Shown piece after piece: positions 41,055-50,366 of a stretch of 64,000 nucleotides of DNA. The translations under genes were made by a program, and so were the position numbers. The notes beneath the pieces are model-generated. The model ran no database searches and was not told the origin of the DNA. It was given only the letters and a program-made list of their open reading frames with translations. The first letter of the stretch is position 1; every line of letters begins with the position of its first letter. This DNA is from an uncultured Collinsella sp. (GTDB taxonomy: Bacteria; Actinomycetota; Coriobacteriia; Coriobacteriales; Coriobacteriaceae): contig UQSK01000001.1 in NCBI GenBank assembly GCA_900543605.1, positions 1-64,000 of the forward strand, read 5' to 3'.

Positions 41055-41993
41055 ATGACAGACATCGTCCACGTCGAAAACCTCGTCAAGCGCTACGACG
41101 ATCTTATCGCGCTCGACCACTTTAACCTGAGCATCGCCCCTGGCGAGATCTTTGGCCTGCTCGGCCCCAACGGCTCGGGCAAAACCACGTCCATCAACTG
41201 TATTCTGCAGCTGCTTGCCTACGACAAAGGCACCATCGAGCTGTTCGGCGAGCCCATGACGCCCACCCGCTACGACCTCAAGCGCCGCATTGGCGTGGTC
41301 CCGCAGCAAGTTGCGGTGTTCGACGAGCTCACGGTGCGCGAGAACATCGACTATTTCTGCAGCCTTTACGTTAGCGACCGCAAGCGCCGCCGCGCGCTGG
41401 TGGACGAGGCGATCGACTTTGTCGGGCTGGGCGACTTTACCAAGTTCCGCCCCGGCAAGCTCTCGGGCGGCCTGGCGCGTCGCCTCAACATCGCCTGCGG
41501 CACTGCGCACAAGCCCGAGCTCATCTTCTTTGACGAGCCCACGGTGGCGGTCGACCCGCAGAGCCGCAACGCCATCCTGGAGGGCATCTGCCGCCTGCGC
41601 GACGAGGGCGCCACGGTGGTGTATACCAGCCATTACATGGAGGAAGTCGAGCAGATCTGCAGCCGCATCATGATCATGGACGGCGGCCGCGTGCTGGCGC
41701 AGGGCACCAACGACGAGCTCAAGCGCATGATTCAGATGGGCGAGCGCGTGACTGTCGAGGTCGGCGCCGTCGAGGCCGCCACAGTCGAGCGCCTGCGCGC
41801 CCTCGAGCACGTGCTCAGCGTCGAGCTGTCCGGCGGCGAGCTCGTCTGCACCTGCGAGGCGAGCCCGCACAACTTGGTCGATATCCTCGACACGCTGCGC
41901 GCTGCCGACGTTGCGCTCGGCCGCGTGTGGAGCGAGCCGCCGACCCTCAACGACGTGTTCCTCGAGATCACCGGCCGTGAGCTGCGCGACTAG
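41055..41993 (+). CDS. ABC-2 transporter ATP-binding protein
   Basis: 312-residue ATPase of the DrrA/NatA/CcmA type. Walker A LLGPNGSGKTTSIN (about 34-47), signature LSGGLARRLNIA, Walker B LIFFDEPTVAVDP, and the H-loop in VYTSHYMEEVEQI. The C-terminal 80 residues form the extra domain common in drug-exporting ABC-2 ATPases. The lysine usual before the signature helix is intact, but the signature Q is replaced by LA. GGAAGGG precedes ATG 41055. First gene of a three-gene export operon, divergent from the two-component system. Confidence 0.92.
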   Translation: MTDIVHVENLVKRYDDLIALDHFNLSIAPGEIFGLLGPNGSGKTTSINCILQLLAYDKGTIELFGEPMTPTRYDLKRRIGVVPQQVAVFDELTVRENIDYFCSLYVSDRKRRRALVDEAIDFVGLGDFTKFRPGKLSGGLARRLNIACGTAHKPELIFFDEPTVAVDPQSRNAILEGICRLRDEGATVVYTSHYMEEVEQICSRIMIMDGGRVLAQGTNDELKRMIQMGERVTVEVGAVEAATVERLRALEHVLSVELSGGELVCTCEASPHNLVDILDTLRAADVALGRVWSEPPTLNDVFLEITGRELRD

Positions 41994-42002
41994 GGGGCAG
42001 CC

Positions 42003-43190
42003 ATGTTCAACACCATCATCACCACGGTCAAGACACTGCTGCGCCGGCCGAGCACGTGGGTTTGGGGCGCGGTCTTTCCCGTCGCGCTTTCCACGATGTT
42101 CATGTTTATGTTTGCGAACCTCAGTTCCGACGGCACGGTCGACCCGGTGCCGGTGGCCGTCGTGGCGGATGAGGCTTGGGACGCCTCGACCTTTAAGGAT
42201 GTGGCGACGTCGCTTGCCAAGGAGGGCGACGACCAGCTGCTCGAGATCCACGAGTGCGACGACGCAGCCGATGCGAACCGTGCGCTCAAGGCCGGCGAAG
42301 TCGCGGGCATCTACACGGTCGATGCCGCGGGCACGCCCAAACTCACACTGCTATCGAGTTACGACAGCTCACGTGCGAGTACGGTGCTCACCGACCGCAG
42401 CATTCTGGAGACGGTAGCGAGCTCGTATACACAAAATGCCGAGCTCATGCGCCAGATTGCCCAGGACAACCCGGCGGCGCTCGCCGACCCGGAGGCGGTT
42501 GCGCGCGCCCTGTCGCTCGAGGGCGGAACCCGCCGCGTGAGCCTGACACGCACCACGCCCGACGGCACGGTCATCTACTATTACGCGCTCTTTGGCCTGG
42601 TCGCGATGATGTCTGCCGAGTTTGCCGCCTTGAGCGTCGTTGACCTGCAGCCCAATCTGTCGGGCCTTGGCGCGCGCCGCTGCGTGGGCGGTCTTTCCAA
42701 GACGGCGTCGCTAGCCGGTATCTTTGTGGGCTCGTGGCTGGTCTCCTTTGCCTCAATGGCGGTTGCGATTGGCTACGTGCGCCTGGTCGTGGGCGTCGAC
42801 TTTGGCGGGCGCGAGGGACTGTGTCTGGTGGGCGGTGCCGCTTCCGCGCTTGCCGCCACGGGCTTGGGGCTCTTTGTGGGCACGCTTCCCGTTAAGGGCG
42901 GCAAGGCGTCCAAGTCGGGCATCCTCACGGGCTTCGCCACCACATGCGCCCTGTTTGCCGGCCTCTACGGCGAGCCGGCGATGGCGCTTGCCGACGACGT
43001 CGCCCGCGCCTGCCCGGCCGAGTGCTGGTTCAACCCCGTCAAGCTTATCTGCGACATGTTCAATCGCCTGTATTTCTTTGAGGACCTGGGCCCCTTTGCC
43101 GTTCGCGCCGGCGCGCTCGTCCTGATGGCCCTGGTGTTCGTTGCCGCCGCCACGCTGATCTTTGGAAGGAGCCGCTATGAGCACCTTTAA
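42003..43190 (+). CDS. ABC-2 type permease, first subunit
   Basis: 395-residue membrane protein: a hydrophobic helix at residues about 18-40, a roughly 160-residue extracytoplasmic domain (VDPVPVAVVADEAW onward), then five hydrophobic helices from about 195 (YYYALFGLVAMMSAEFAAL). This is the ABC-2 layout for exporters of drugs, lantibiotics or lipids. It begins 9 nt after the ATPase gene and overlaps the next permease by 14 nt. Confidence 0.87.
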   Translation: MFNTIITTVKTLLRRPSTWVWGAVFPVALSTMFMFMFANLSSDGTVDPVPVAVVADEAWDASTFKDVATSLAKEGDDQLLEIHECDDAADANRALKAGEVAGIYTVDAAGTPKLTLLSSYDSSRASTVLTDRSILETVASSYTQNAELMRQIAQDNPAALADPEAVARALSLEGGTRRVSLTRTTPDGTVIYYYALFGLVAMMSAEFAALSVVDLQPNLSGLGARRCVGGLSKTASLAGIFVGSWLVSFASMAVAIGYVRLVVGVDFGGREGLCLVGGAASALAATGLGLFVGTLPVKGGKASKSGILTGFATTCALFAGLYGEPAMALADDVARACPAECWFNPVKLICDMFNRLYFFEDLGPFAVRAGALVLMALVFVAAATLIFGRSRYEHL

Positions 43191-44382
43191 GACCGCGCTT
43201 CGCATGGCACTGGCGCACCCATTCTACCTGCTTATCTATACGGTGTTCATCTCGCTCATGGGCGTATTCATCGCGGCCTCGGTGAGCTGGAACTCGTCGC
43301 AGCTTACCGAGTACAAGCCCTACGACACCAACGTGATCGTGGTCGACCGCGACGACAGCGACCTTTCGCGTGCGCTTACCAAGCATCTGGGTTCGCGTTT
43401 TGAGCTGGTCACGGGCATCGGCGACGATACGTACGACCTTGCGGACGCGCTCTCCAAGAGCAATAGCGCCAAGGGTAGCGCCGACTGTGTGTTCTTTATC
43501 CCGGAGGGATTTGAGGGTGACCTCGTTGCGGCCGCCCGTGCGGGGAAGGCCCTGCCCAAACTCGACGTGACGTACGGCTCCGGCACCATGGCGGCTGCGC
43601 TTTCGTCTGCCGAGGCCTCGCGCTGGATCTCGCTCGCGGGTGCTGCGGCCGCGCTTGAGCCCGCTGCCCCCAACGGCGATGTTGCCAAGGCGGCCGAGCA
43701 TGCCGCCGCGAAGCGCGCCAAGGTCGAGATCGAGCAGGTAAAGGTCGACTCGACTGCCGCCGCCACGCTCGAGTCGTATTTCAACTTTGGTGCGTACGCG
43801 ATTATCTCGTCGGTCATCGTGTCGGTGGGGCTGGTGTTCTCGGGCATGAACGAGCCCGAGCGCATGCGCCGCATGGATGCCGGCCCGGTCTCCGAGCGCC
43901 AGCGTTCGCTTGCCGTGTTCGCGGCTGCCGCCGTGCTTACCGTCTGCATTTGGTTTGTGTCGAGCATGATGGGCGTCGTGGGCTTTGCCGGCGCGGTCGC
44001 CGAGGTCGGCGTGGGGCGCGTGTGCCTGGCGCTGGCAGCAACGTTTGCCCTGGCGTGCACGCCGCTTGCCGTTGGCTTTGCGCTGTCGAGCCTGGGCGCG
44101 CGCGAAGAGCTGCTCAACGGCGTGGGCAACCTGCTTGGCATGCTCATGACGTTTTTGGGCGGTGCCTGGATGCCGCTGTCGCTCATGGGCTCGGCCGTGC
44201 AGACCGCGGCGCATTTTGTGCCGACGTTTTGGGTGAACGACGCGATCAGCAAGGCGCTTGCCTCGGACCTGACGTCCGCCGTGCTGGGCGACATCGCCTG
44301 CGACCTAGGCGTCACGGCGCTCTTTGCCATGGCCATCGCCGCCGTAGGCCTCGCCCTCGCACGCGCCAAATCCCGCGCCTAG
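43177..44382 (+). CDS. ABC-2 type permease, second subunit
   Basis: 401 residues with the same design as its neighbour: N-terminal membrane helix (PFYLLIYTVFISLMGVFIAA), large outside domain, and C-terminal helices with the ABC-2 family LGNLLGMLMTFLGGAWMPLS-like pattern (GVGNLLGMLMTFLGGAWMPL). ATG 43177 has GGAAGGA 6 nt upstream. Probably forms a heterodimer with the preceding permease. Last gene of the export operon. Confidence 0.87.
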   Translation: MSTFKTALRMALAHPFYLLIYTVFISLMGVFIAASVSWNSSQLTEYKPYDTNVIVVDRDDSDLSRALTKHLGSRFELVTGIGDDTYDLADALSKSNSAKGSADCVFFIPEGFEGDLVAAARAGKALPKLDVTYGSGTMAAALSSAEASRWISLAGAAAALEPAAPNGDVAKAAEHAAAKRAKVEIEQVKVDSTAAATLESYFNFGAYAIISSVIVSVGLVFSGMNEPERMRRMDAGPVSERQRSLAVFAAAAVLTVCIWFVSSMMGVVGFAGAVAEVGVGRVCLALAATFALACTPLAVGFALSSLGAREELLNGVGNLLGMLMTFLGGAWMPLSLMGSAVQTAAHFVPTFWVNDAISKALASDLTSAVLGDIACDLGVTALFAMAIAAVGLALARAKSRA

Positions 44383-44387
44383 CCACC

Positions 44388-44417
44388 TAGTCATTTAAGA
44401 ACGTCCCCAATGACTAG
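44388..44417. repeat. GTCCCC/TGACTAG intergenic repeat
   Basis: CTAGTCA (44388-44394) inverted as TGACTAG (44411-44417) around AACGTCCCCAA. Related units lie at 48619-48828, 57299-57345 and 61230-61275. Confidence 0.6.
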
Positions 44418-44510
44418 TCTGAAATAAATCCCAGGCCTCGCTCCAAAATAGTTCGCCAAGGTTTACTATTACCTTATTAAAGTAGCGACAGGCTAACAAT
44501 GGGGGATACT

Positions 44511-45224
44511 ATGGCAACGCAGGAAGCCTACGTCCAGGTTAAGGATCTCAAAAAGCATTACGGCGATGGAGATGCACGCCTGACGGTGCTCGACGGCATC
44601 GACACGTCCATCAACCGCGGCGAGATCTGCGTCATGTTGGGCCCCTCGGGTTCGGGCAAGTCGACCTTCCTTAACCTGATCGGTGGCCTGGAGGATGCCG
44701 ACGCCGGCTCTATTCTGGTGGACGGCTGCGACCTCACGGTGCTCAAGCCTACCGACCTGGGTGAGTATCGCCGCCGCGAGCTGGGCTTTGTCTTTCAGTT
44801 CTACAACCTGGTGCCCGATCTGACCATCAAGGAGAACATCGAGGTCACGGCGCACCTGTCCAAAAACCCGCTCAATGTCGACGACCTGCTACGCTCGCTG
44901 GGCCTCTACGAGCACCGCAACAAGTTCCCGCGCCAGGTCTCGGGCGGCCAGCAGCAGCGTTGCGCCATCGGCCGCGCGCTCGTCAAAAACCCGGGCCTGC
45001 TGCTGTGCGACGAGCCCACGGGTGCGCTCGATTACAAGACATCCAAGGAAATCCTGCAGCTCATGGAGGACGTCAATCGCGAGTACGGCTGCACCATCAT
45101 CATCGTCACCCACAATGCCGCCATCGCCCGCATGGCCAATCGCGTGCTGCGCCTGCGCGACGGACGTATCGTCGAGGACGAACTCAACGAGTCGCCCGTT
45201 GCGGCCGCCGAGCTCGATTGGTAG
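44511..45224 (+). CDS. MacB/LolD-type ABC transporter ATPase
   Basis: 237 residues. Walker [15 protein letters not shown] (about 43-56), signature [15 protein letters not shown], Walker [14 protein letters not shown] and the H-loop IVTHNAAIA. This family powers mechanotransmission-type ABC systems with FtsX-like permeases, such as the one encoded next. ATG 44511 has GGGGGA 4 nt upstream; ATG 44499 overlaps that site. Confidence 0.93.
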   Translation: MATQEAYVQVKDLKKHYGDGDARLTVLDGIDTSINRGEICVMLGPSGSGKSTFLNLIGGLEDADAGSILVDGCDLTVLKPTDLGEYRRRELGFVFQFYNLVPDLTIKENIEVTAHLSKNPLNVDDLLRSLGLYEHRNKFPRQVSGGQQQRCAIGRALVKNPGLLLCDEPTGALDYKTSKEILQLMEDVNREYGCTIIIVTHNAAIARMANRVLRLRDGRIVEDELNESPVAAAELDW

Positions 45225-45232
45225 GCAGCGCC

Positions 45233-47899
45233 ATGTCACCTCTTGCAAAACGACTCCCGCGCGAGCTGCGCCGCAATATCGGCAAGTACCTGGGCATCTT
45301 TTTGCTTATGTGCGGAAGCATTGCCCTTACATCGGGCTTTTTGCTCGCGGCGCATTCCATCGGTTGCCTTATCGACGACATGCGCGATGCGTACACGATT
45401 GAGGACGGCCGCGTGACCACCTCCTTCGAGGCTACCGACGATCAACTCAAGGCTGCCGAGGATGCCGCCAGTGACGTCGGCGGCGTCACGCTCTACAAGA
45501 ATTTCTCCATCGACGCCATCATCAAAAAGGCGTCCGGCGACGACGGCACCAAGCGCACGCTGCGCACCTATGCGCACCGCACCAAGGTCGATATCGCGTC
45601 CTACTGTGAGGGCAAGGAGCCCAAGACGGACGGTGAGGTGGCAATCGACCGTGTCTTCGCCACCAACAACGACCTCGCCGTGGGCGATAAAGTCGAGCTC
45701 GAGGGTCGCACCTACACCATCTGCGGCATCATGACCCAGCCCGATAGCCAGGCGCTGTTCCTCAACAATTCGGACTTTACGGTGAACACCATCACGTACG
45801 GCGTGGCCGAGGTCACCGACGCCGGCTTTGCCGCGCTCGAGGACGCCGGCGGCGCACCCGCCTACACATACTCCTTCACCTTTGCCGATCGCGATCTCTC
45901 CACCGCGGACCGCACCGATGCCGAGCAGGATATGGTAGAGGCGCTCACCGACGCCGATGCGCGCGTGGATGACCTCATCGACGCCGATTCCAACCAGGGC
46001 ATTGGCTACGCGCGCGACGACGTAGACGGCGACTCCATGATGTGGATGACGCTGCTCGACATCATCATCGTAATCATGGCGTTTGTCTTTGTGGTTCTTA
46101 CCGATGCCACCATCGAGGAGGAGAGCGCCATCATCGGCACGCTGCTCGCCAGCGGCTATCGTCGACGCGAGATCGTGCTGCACTACCTTGCGCTTCCCGC
46201 TATCGTGGGCGTGGTCGCGGCGCTTTTGGGCACTGCGCTCGGCATAGCGTTCTTTACCGAGCCCATGCGCGGCCTCTATTACGGTTCGTACAGCCTGCCG
46301 CCCTTCCAGGTGTACTGGAGCTGGGAGATCTTTGTGAAGTGCGCCGTGGTTCCCGCCGTCGCGCTCATCCTCATCACGCTGGTGGGCCTGCTTCGCAAAA
46401 TGGGCAAGACGCCGTTGCAATTCCTTCGTCACGAGGCGAGCGGCAAGTCTGGCACCAAGCGTGGCGTGCAACTGCCGGAGCGCATGGGCTTTGTTTCCCG
46501 CTTCCGCCTGCGTATCTTCCTGCGCAATCTGGGCAACTTCGCCACGCTCTTCGTGGGCATTGCGTTTGCGTCGCTGCTGCTGCTCTTTGGCCTGGCGATT
46601 CTGCCCACGATGACGCACTATGCGGACAATCTCGAGACGAGTCTGGTCGCCGAGCACCAGTACACGCTCAAGGCGCCGCTGGAGCTCGAGGGTACCGCCG
46701 AGGAGCGCGAGCAGTGGTCGGCACTCGAGCGCTTGCAGTCGGTTGACGGCGCGCTGCTTTCTGCCGCCCAGGATGCCGATGACGAGCTTGACGACGCGGC
46801 CGATGCGGCGCAGACGGCAGCCGATGCCGCGACCGCATCTCCGTCTGCCGAGAGCCTGGCCGCGGCGCAGGACGCGCTTGCCAAGGTCCAGGACAAGAAG
46901 GATGCGCTCTACGCGCGCCTCGATGACCTTGCCGATGCCCTCGGCTGCGACCGCGATGAGGCCATCGACCTGATCGACAAGGCCTCTAAGATCGACACTG
47001 ACAACGACGATATCCACCCGGTCAATACGACCGACAACGGCGTGGGCGCAATCGCACAGGCCGAGAAATACGCTGTCTACCAGCTGCAATACGATCGCGG
47101 CGACGGAAATGGGCAGGAGACGATTTCCGTCTACGGCATCTCGCCCAACTCGCGCTATTGGAAAGATCTCAACGTCGGCGATGGGCGCGTTGTCTTTGGC
47201 GGTGGCTTGCTCGACAAGTTTGGCTGGAGCGAGGGACAGAAGGTCACGCTCCACGACAAGTACGAGGGCAAGGACTATTCACTGGAGTACACGGGCAAGG
47301 ACGCCACCTGGGGCTCCAAATCGGACATGAATATCTACATGAGCATCGGCGACTTTAACGAGCTGTTCGACAACGACGCCGCCTACTTTAACGGCTATGT
47401 GAGCGACGAGAAGCTCGACCTCGATGCTCGTTACTTTGCCGGCGACACCACGCCCGACGACATGCGCGCCGTGGGCGACCAGTTCATCGGCATGATGAGC
47501 AAAATGATCGGCATGATGGTTGGGCTTGCGGTGTTCATCTTCCTACTGTTTATGTACCTGCTGACCAAGGCTGTGATCGACCACAGCGCCCGTTCGATCA
47601 GCTACATGAAGGTCTTTGGCTATCGCGATAGCGAGATCTCGCATCTGTACATCCGCTCGATCACGCTGTGCGTGGCGGCGTCGCTCGTGCTGAGCCTGCC
47701 GGTCATTATTGGCTCGCTCACGGCCATCTTCCGCTCGATGCTGCTCGCCTACAACGGCAATATCGAGATCTACGTGCCCGCTTGGTCCATGGCCGCATGC
47801 GTCGGCATCGGCTTTGCGACCTACCTGGTCGTGGCGCTGCTGCACACGCGCTCCATCAAGCGCGTCAGCCTGGCCGAGGCGCTCAAGGTCCAGGAATAG
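45233..47899 (+). CDS. FtsX-like ABC permease with large extracellular domains
   Basis: 888 residues. N-terminal membrane helix (YLGIFLLMCGSIALTSGFLL), an outside domain of about 240 residues, three helices (from about 275: MMWMTLLDIIIVIMAFVFVV), a fourth near 430, a second outside domain with an Ala/Asp-rich coiled stretch (about 500-580, DADDELDDAADAAQTAADAA), and three C-terminal helices (MIGMMVGLAVFIFLLFMYLL onward). The arrangement is a duplicated FtsX permease. It may export or sense peptides, or act in envelope maintenance. Starts 8 nt after the ATPase gene. Confidence 0.88.
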   Translation: MSPLAKRLPRELRRNIGKYLGIFLLMCGSIALTSGFLLAAHSIGCLIDDMRDAYTIEDGRVTTSFEATDDQLKAAEDAASDVGGVTLYKNFSIDAIIKKASGDDGTKRTLRTYAHRTKVDIASYCEGKEPKTDGEVAIDRVFATNNDLAVGDKVELEGRTYTICGIMTQPDSQALFLNNSDFTVNTITYGVAEVTDAGFAALEDAGGAPAYTYSFTFADRDLSTADRTDAEQDMVEALTDADARVDDLIDADSNQGIGYARDDVDGDSMMWMTLLDIIIVIMAFVFVVLTDATIEEESAIIGTLLASGYRRREIVLHYLALPAIVGVVAALLGTALGIAFFTEPMRGLYYGSYSLPPFQVYWSWEIFVKCAVVPAVALILITLVGLLRKMGKTPLQFLRHEASGKSGTKRGVQLPERMGFVSRFRLRIFLRNLGNFATLFVGIAFASLLLLFGLAILPTMTHYADNLETSLVAEHQYTLKAPLELEGTAEEREQWSALERLQSVDGALLSAAQDADDELDDAADAAQTAADAATASPSAESLAAAQDALAKVQDKKDALYARLDDLADALGCDRDEAIDLIDKASKIDTDNDDIHPVNTTDNGVGAIAQAEKYAVYQLQYDRGDGNGQETISVYGISPNSRYWKDLNVGDGRVVFGGGLLDKFGWSEGQKVTLHDKYEGKDYSLEYTGKDATWGSKSDMNIYMSIGDFNELFDNDAAYFNGYVSDEKLDLDARYFAGDTTPDDMRAVGDQFIGMMSKMIGMMVGLAVFIFLLFMYLLTKAVIDHSARSISYMKVFGYRDSEISHLYIRSITLCVAASLVLSLPVIIGSLTAIFRSMLLAYNGNIEIYVPAWSMAACVGIGFATYLVVALLHTRSIKRVSLAEALKVQE

Positions 47900-47907
47900 G
47901 AGGGCTC

Positions 47908-48555
47908 ATGGCCAGATCGGCAGAAGAGCTCAAGCAGCTTTCCGTCAAAGAGTTCACCGAGGCGGCGAAGATCTACGAGTCCGGCCATGCCGGGATCTAC
48001 GAGATGTGCAAGGACGACTATCCGCAGATGCTTGAGGAGCTCGCGCTCGAGCCGTTCGAGGATGTGCTCGACGTGGGCTGCGGAACCGGAGCAGTCCTGG
48101 AGCTGCTGCACGGGGAATACCCGGGCAAGCACCTGACGGGGCTCGACCTCACGCCCAAAATGATCGAGGCGGCATGCGCCAAGCAGCTCGGGAACGTCCG
48201 CTTCGTCGTCGGGGACGCCGAAGCCCTGCCCTTCGAGCCGCAAAGCTTCGACGCCGTGCTCTGCTCCAACAGTTTCCATCACTATCCGCACCCCGAGAGG
48301 TTCTTCGCCGAGGCGGCCCGAGTCCTGCGCCCCGGCGGGCGCCTGATTCTCCGCGACTACACGTCGAGCGACTTCGTGGTATGGCTCATGAACACCTTTG
48401 AGCTGCCGTTGGCGCGCCTCGCAGGTCACGGCGATGTCCGAATCTGCAAGGTGTCCGAGCTTCGCGCGCTCGCCGAGAGGGCTGGATTCCTCCTGCTCAA
48501 GCTCGAGGCGCAGAAAGGCTTCCGCGCCCACCTGGTTGCGCGCAAGCCCTCCTAG
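47908..48555 (+). CDS. Class I SAM-dependent methyltransferase
   Basis: 215 residues. Motif I is VLDVGCGTGAVLELL, followed by LTGLDLTPKMIEAA (acidic ribose-binding Asp), VVGDAEALPF, DAVLCSNSFHHYPHPERFF and RVLRPGGRLILRDY, the UbiE/Methyltransf_11 pattern. Substrate unknown. AGGAGG lies 4 nt before ATG 47908, and the gene starts 8 nt after the permease, so it belongs to the same operon. Confidence 0.9.
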   Translation: MARSAEELKQLSVKEFTEAAKIYESGHAGIYEMCKDDYPQMLEELALEPFEDVLDVGCGTGAVLELLHGEYPGKHLTGLDLTPKMIEAACAKQLGNVRFVVGDAEALPFEPQSFDAVLCSNSFHHYPHPERFFAEAARVLRPGGRLILRDYTSSDFVVWLMNTFELPLARLAGHGDVRICKVSELRALAERAGFLLLKLEAQKGFRAHLVARKPS

Positions 48556-48618
48556 GCCGACCACGCATCACACACATTTTGGGACGAAATCCCCCGCGAC
48601 GCCTTTCCTACCAAGAGT

Positions 48619-48828
48619 GGTCATTGGGGACAGTCTTAAATGACTAGTCATCGGGGACAGTCTTTGCCGATTCGCCGGTTCGCCGGCCGGGCTGGCAAGG
48701 ACTGTCCCCAACTGCCGGCAGGAACGGGGCGTCCCCAACTGCCGGCAGGAAAGGAACGTCCCCAAGTGCCGGGTGGCGAAAGAGTGCCCCTGGCGACTGG
48801 TCATTTAAGACTGTCCCCAACGACTAGG
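48619..48828. repeat. Array of GTCCCC repeats, REP-like
   Basis: Within the 354-nt gap to the next gene. Outer units TCATTGGGGACAGTC (48621) and GACTGTCCCCAACGACTAG (48810) are inverted, enclosing GTCCCCAACTGCCGGCAGGAA at 48704-48724 and again at 48731-48751, and a third variant at 48758. The repeat spacing is 27 bp. No gene is seen in the gap. Confidence 0.75.
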
Positions 48829-48909
48829 TTTCGCGCTTGACTTCGACCCTACTTCAATGGGTACCATCCCAAATGTCTGTAACGCCATATAGACCGAGGG
48901 GATAGATCT

Positions 48910-50115
48910 ATGACCGCAATCGCGCCCGCCGCACCCGCCAAGGTGTACTTCACCAACCTGCGCACGCATGCTCGCGAGAGCCAGCTCGACAAGCTCAAGC
49001 GCCTCATCCGTCGCGCCGGTATTGAGCAGATCGACTTTGAGAACAAGTTCGTCGCCATCAAGATTCACTTTGGCGAGTTGGGCAACCTGAGCTTTTTGCG
49101 CCCCAACTACGCCCGTGCCGTCGCGGATGTCGTGAAGGAGCTGGGCGGCAAGCCCTTCCTCACCGACTGCAACACGCTCTACGTCGGTAGCCGCAAAAAC
49201 GCGCTCGAGCACATCGATACCGCCTATCAGAACGGCTTTACCCCGTATGCCACGGGTTGCCAGATCATCATCGCCGACGGTCTTAAGGGTACCGATGAGG
49301 CGCTCGTCCCGGTCGAGGGCGGCGAGTACGTGCACGAGGCCAAGATCGGCCAGGCGCTCATGGACGCCGACATTGTGATCAGTCTCACCCACTTTAAGGG
49401 TCATGAGCAGGCCGGATTTGGCGGAGCCATGAAGAACCTGGGCATGGGAGGCGGTAGCCGTGCTGGCAAGATGGAGCAGCACGCCGCCGGCAAGCCGAAT
49501 GTCGATACCACCAACTGCGTGGGCTGCCACGCCTGCGAAAAGATCTGCGCGCACAACGCCGTCTCGTTTGACGACACCCGCGAGCGCGAGCTTGCCAACG
49601 GTAGTACTCGCACGGTACACGTGGCCGCCATCGACCACAATCGCTGCGTGGGGTGTGGGCGCTGCATTGCGGCGTGCAACCAGGACTGCATCAAGCCCGG
49701 CTATGACGCTGCGGCCGATGTGCTCAACTACAAGATCGCCGAGTACACGAAGGCTGTCGTCGACGGCCGCCCGAGCTTCCACATCTCGCTTGCCATGGAC
49801 ATCAGCCCCAACTGCGATTGCCATCCCGAAAACGACACGCCTATCGTCAACGATATCGGCATGTTCGCGAGCTTCGACCCGGTCGCCATCGACCAGGCCT
49901 GTGCCGATGCCGTCATGGCGTCCGAGCCGCTGCCCAACACCGAGCTCACCGATAGCGCGGCCAAGATGGAGCACAACCACGAGCATCTGGAGGGCGAGCA
50001 GGCGCACGACCCCTTCTGCATCACGCATCCCGATACCGACTGGCGCGCGTGCATCGCGCATGCCGAGAAGATCGGCCTGGGCACGAGCGAGTACGAGCTC
50101 ATCGAGGTCAAGTAG
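48910..50115 (+). CDS. DUF362 domain protein with 4Fe-4S ferredoxin insert
   Basis: 401 residues. A DUF362 region (VAIKIHFGELGNLSFLRP, KPFLTDCNTLYVGSRKNA, ISLTHFKGHEQAGFGGAMKNLGMG) surrounds a two-cluster ferredoxin module CVGCHACEKICAHNA and CVGCGRCIAACNQDC. A late acidic/His-rich stretch (MEHNHEHLEGEQAHD) could bind metal. The biochemical role of this family is unclear; electron transfer in an oxygen-sensitive pathway is plausible. GAGGGGATAGATCT precedes ATG 48910. Single gene with its own terminator. Confidence 0.88.
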   Translation: MTAIAPAAPAKVYFTNLRTHARESQLDKLKRLIRRAGIEQIDFENKFVAIKIHFGELGNLSFLRPNYARAVADVVKELGGKPFLTDCNTLYVGSRKNALEHIDTAYQNGFTPYATGCQIIIADGLKGTDEALVPVEGGEYVHEAKIGQALMDADIVISLTHFKGHEQAGFGGAMKNLGMGGGSRAGKMEQHAAGKPNVDTTNCVGCHACEKICAHNAVSFDDTRERELANGSTRTVHVAAIDHNRCVGCGRCIAACNQDCIKPGYDAAADVLNYKIAEYTKAVVDGRPSFHISLAMDISPNCDCHPENDTPIVNDIGMFASFDPVAIDQACADAVMASEPLPNTELTDSAAKMEHNHEHLEGEQAHDPFCITHPDTDWRACIAHAEKIGLGTSEYELIEVK

Positions 50116-50162
50116 CACCTGTCTATTGGACATATCAAGCGCTTTTGTGGCGCAACGTTAGC

Positions 50163-50204
50163 AAAAGCCGCCCGTGAGCACAGTGTCCACGGGCGGCTTT
50201 TCGG
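50163..50204. terminator. Bidirectional terminator after the DUF362 gene
   Basis: Perfect 14-bp stem AAAAGCCGCCCGTG (50163-50176) / 50188-50201 with an 11-nt loop. A-rich on the left and T-rich on the right, so it may also serve the convergent hydrolase gene. Confidence 0.85.
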
Positions 50205-50329
50205 AAGTATGCGGCAAATTTCGAGATCGCCGAGCACACGACATTTTTTGGCAACAAAACACCTGATAAATTGTTGGTAAAACTGCGGTCTGGTCGGCAG
50301 TCCCAGATTTTGCCGCATACTTCCGAAAA
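50198..50329. repeat. Long palindrome, 21-bp perfect arms
   Basis: 50198-50218 (TTTTCGGAAGTATGCGGCAA and one more base) is exactly inverted at 50309-50329, 90 nt apart. The left arm starts inside the terminator. Same design as elements A and C at 38 kb but with unrelated arm sequence. Confidence 0.88.
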
Positions 50330-50366
50330 TAGGGGGTCAGATAAAGCCCCAGACGTTGCTTTTTGC

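Noticed and set aside
45236..47254. 672-aa minus-strand frame opposite the FtsX-like permease
   Set aside because: Shadow frame with no recognisable motif; the plus-strand gene has membrane helices and operon spacing.
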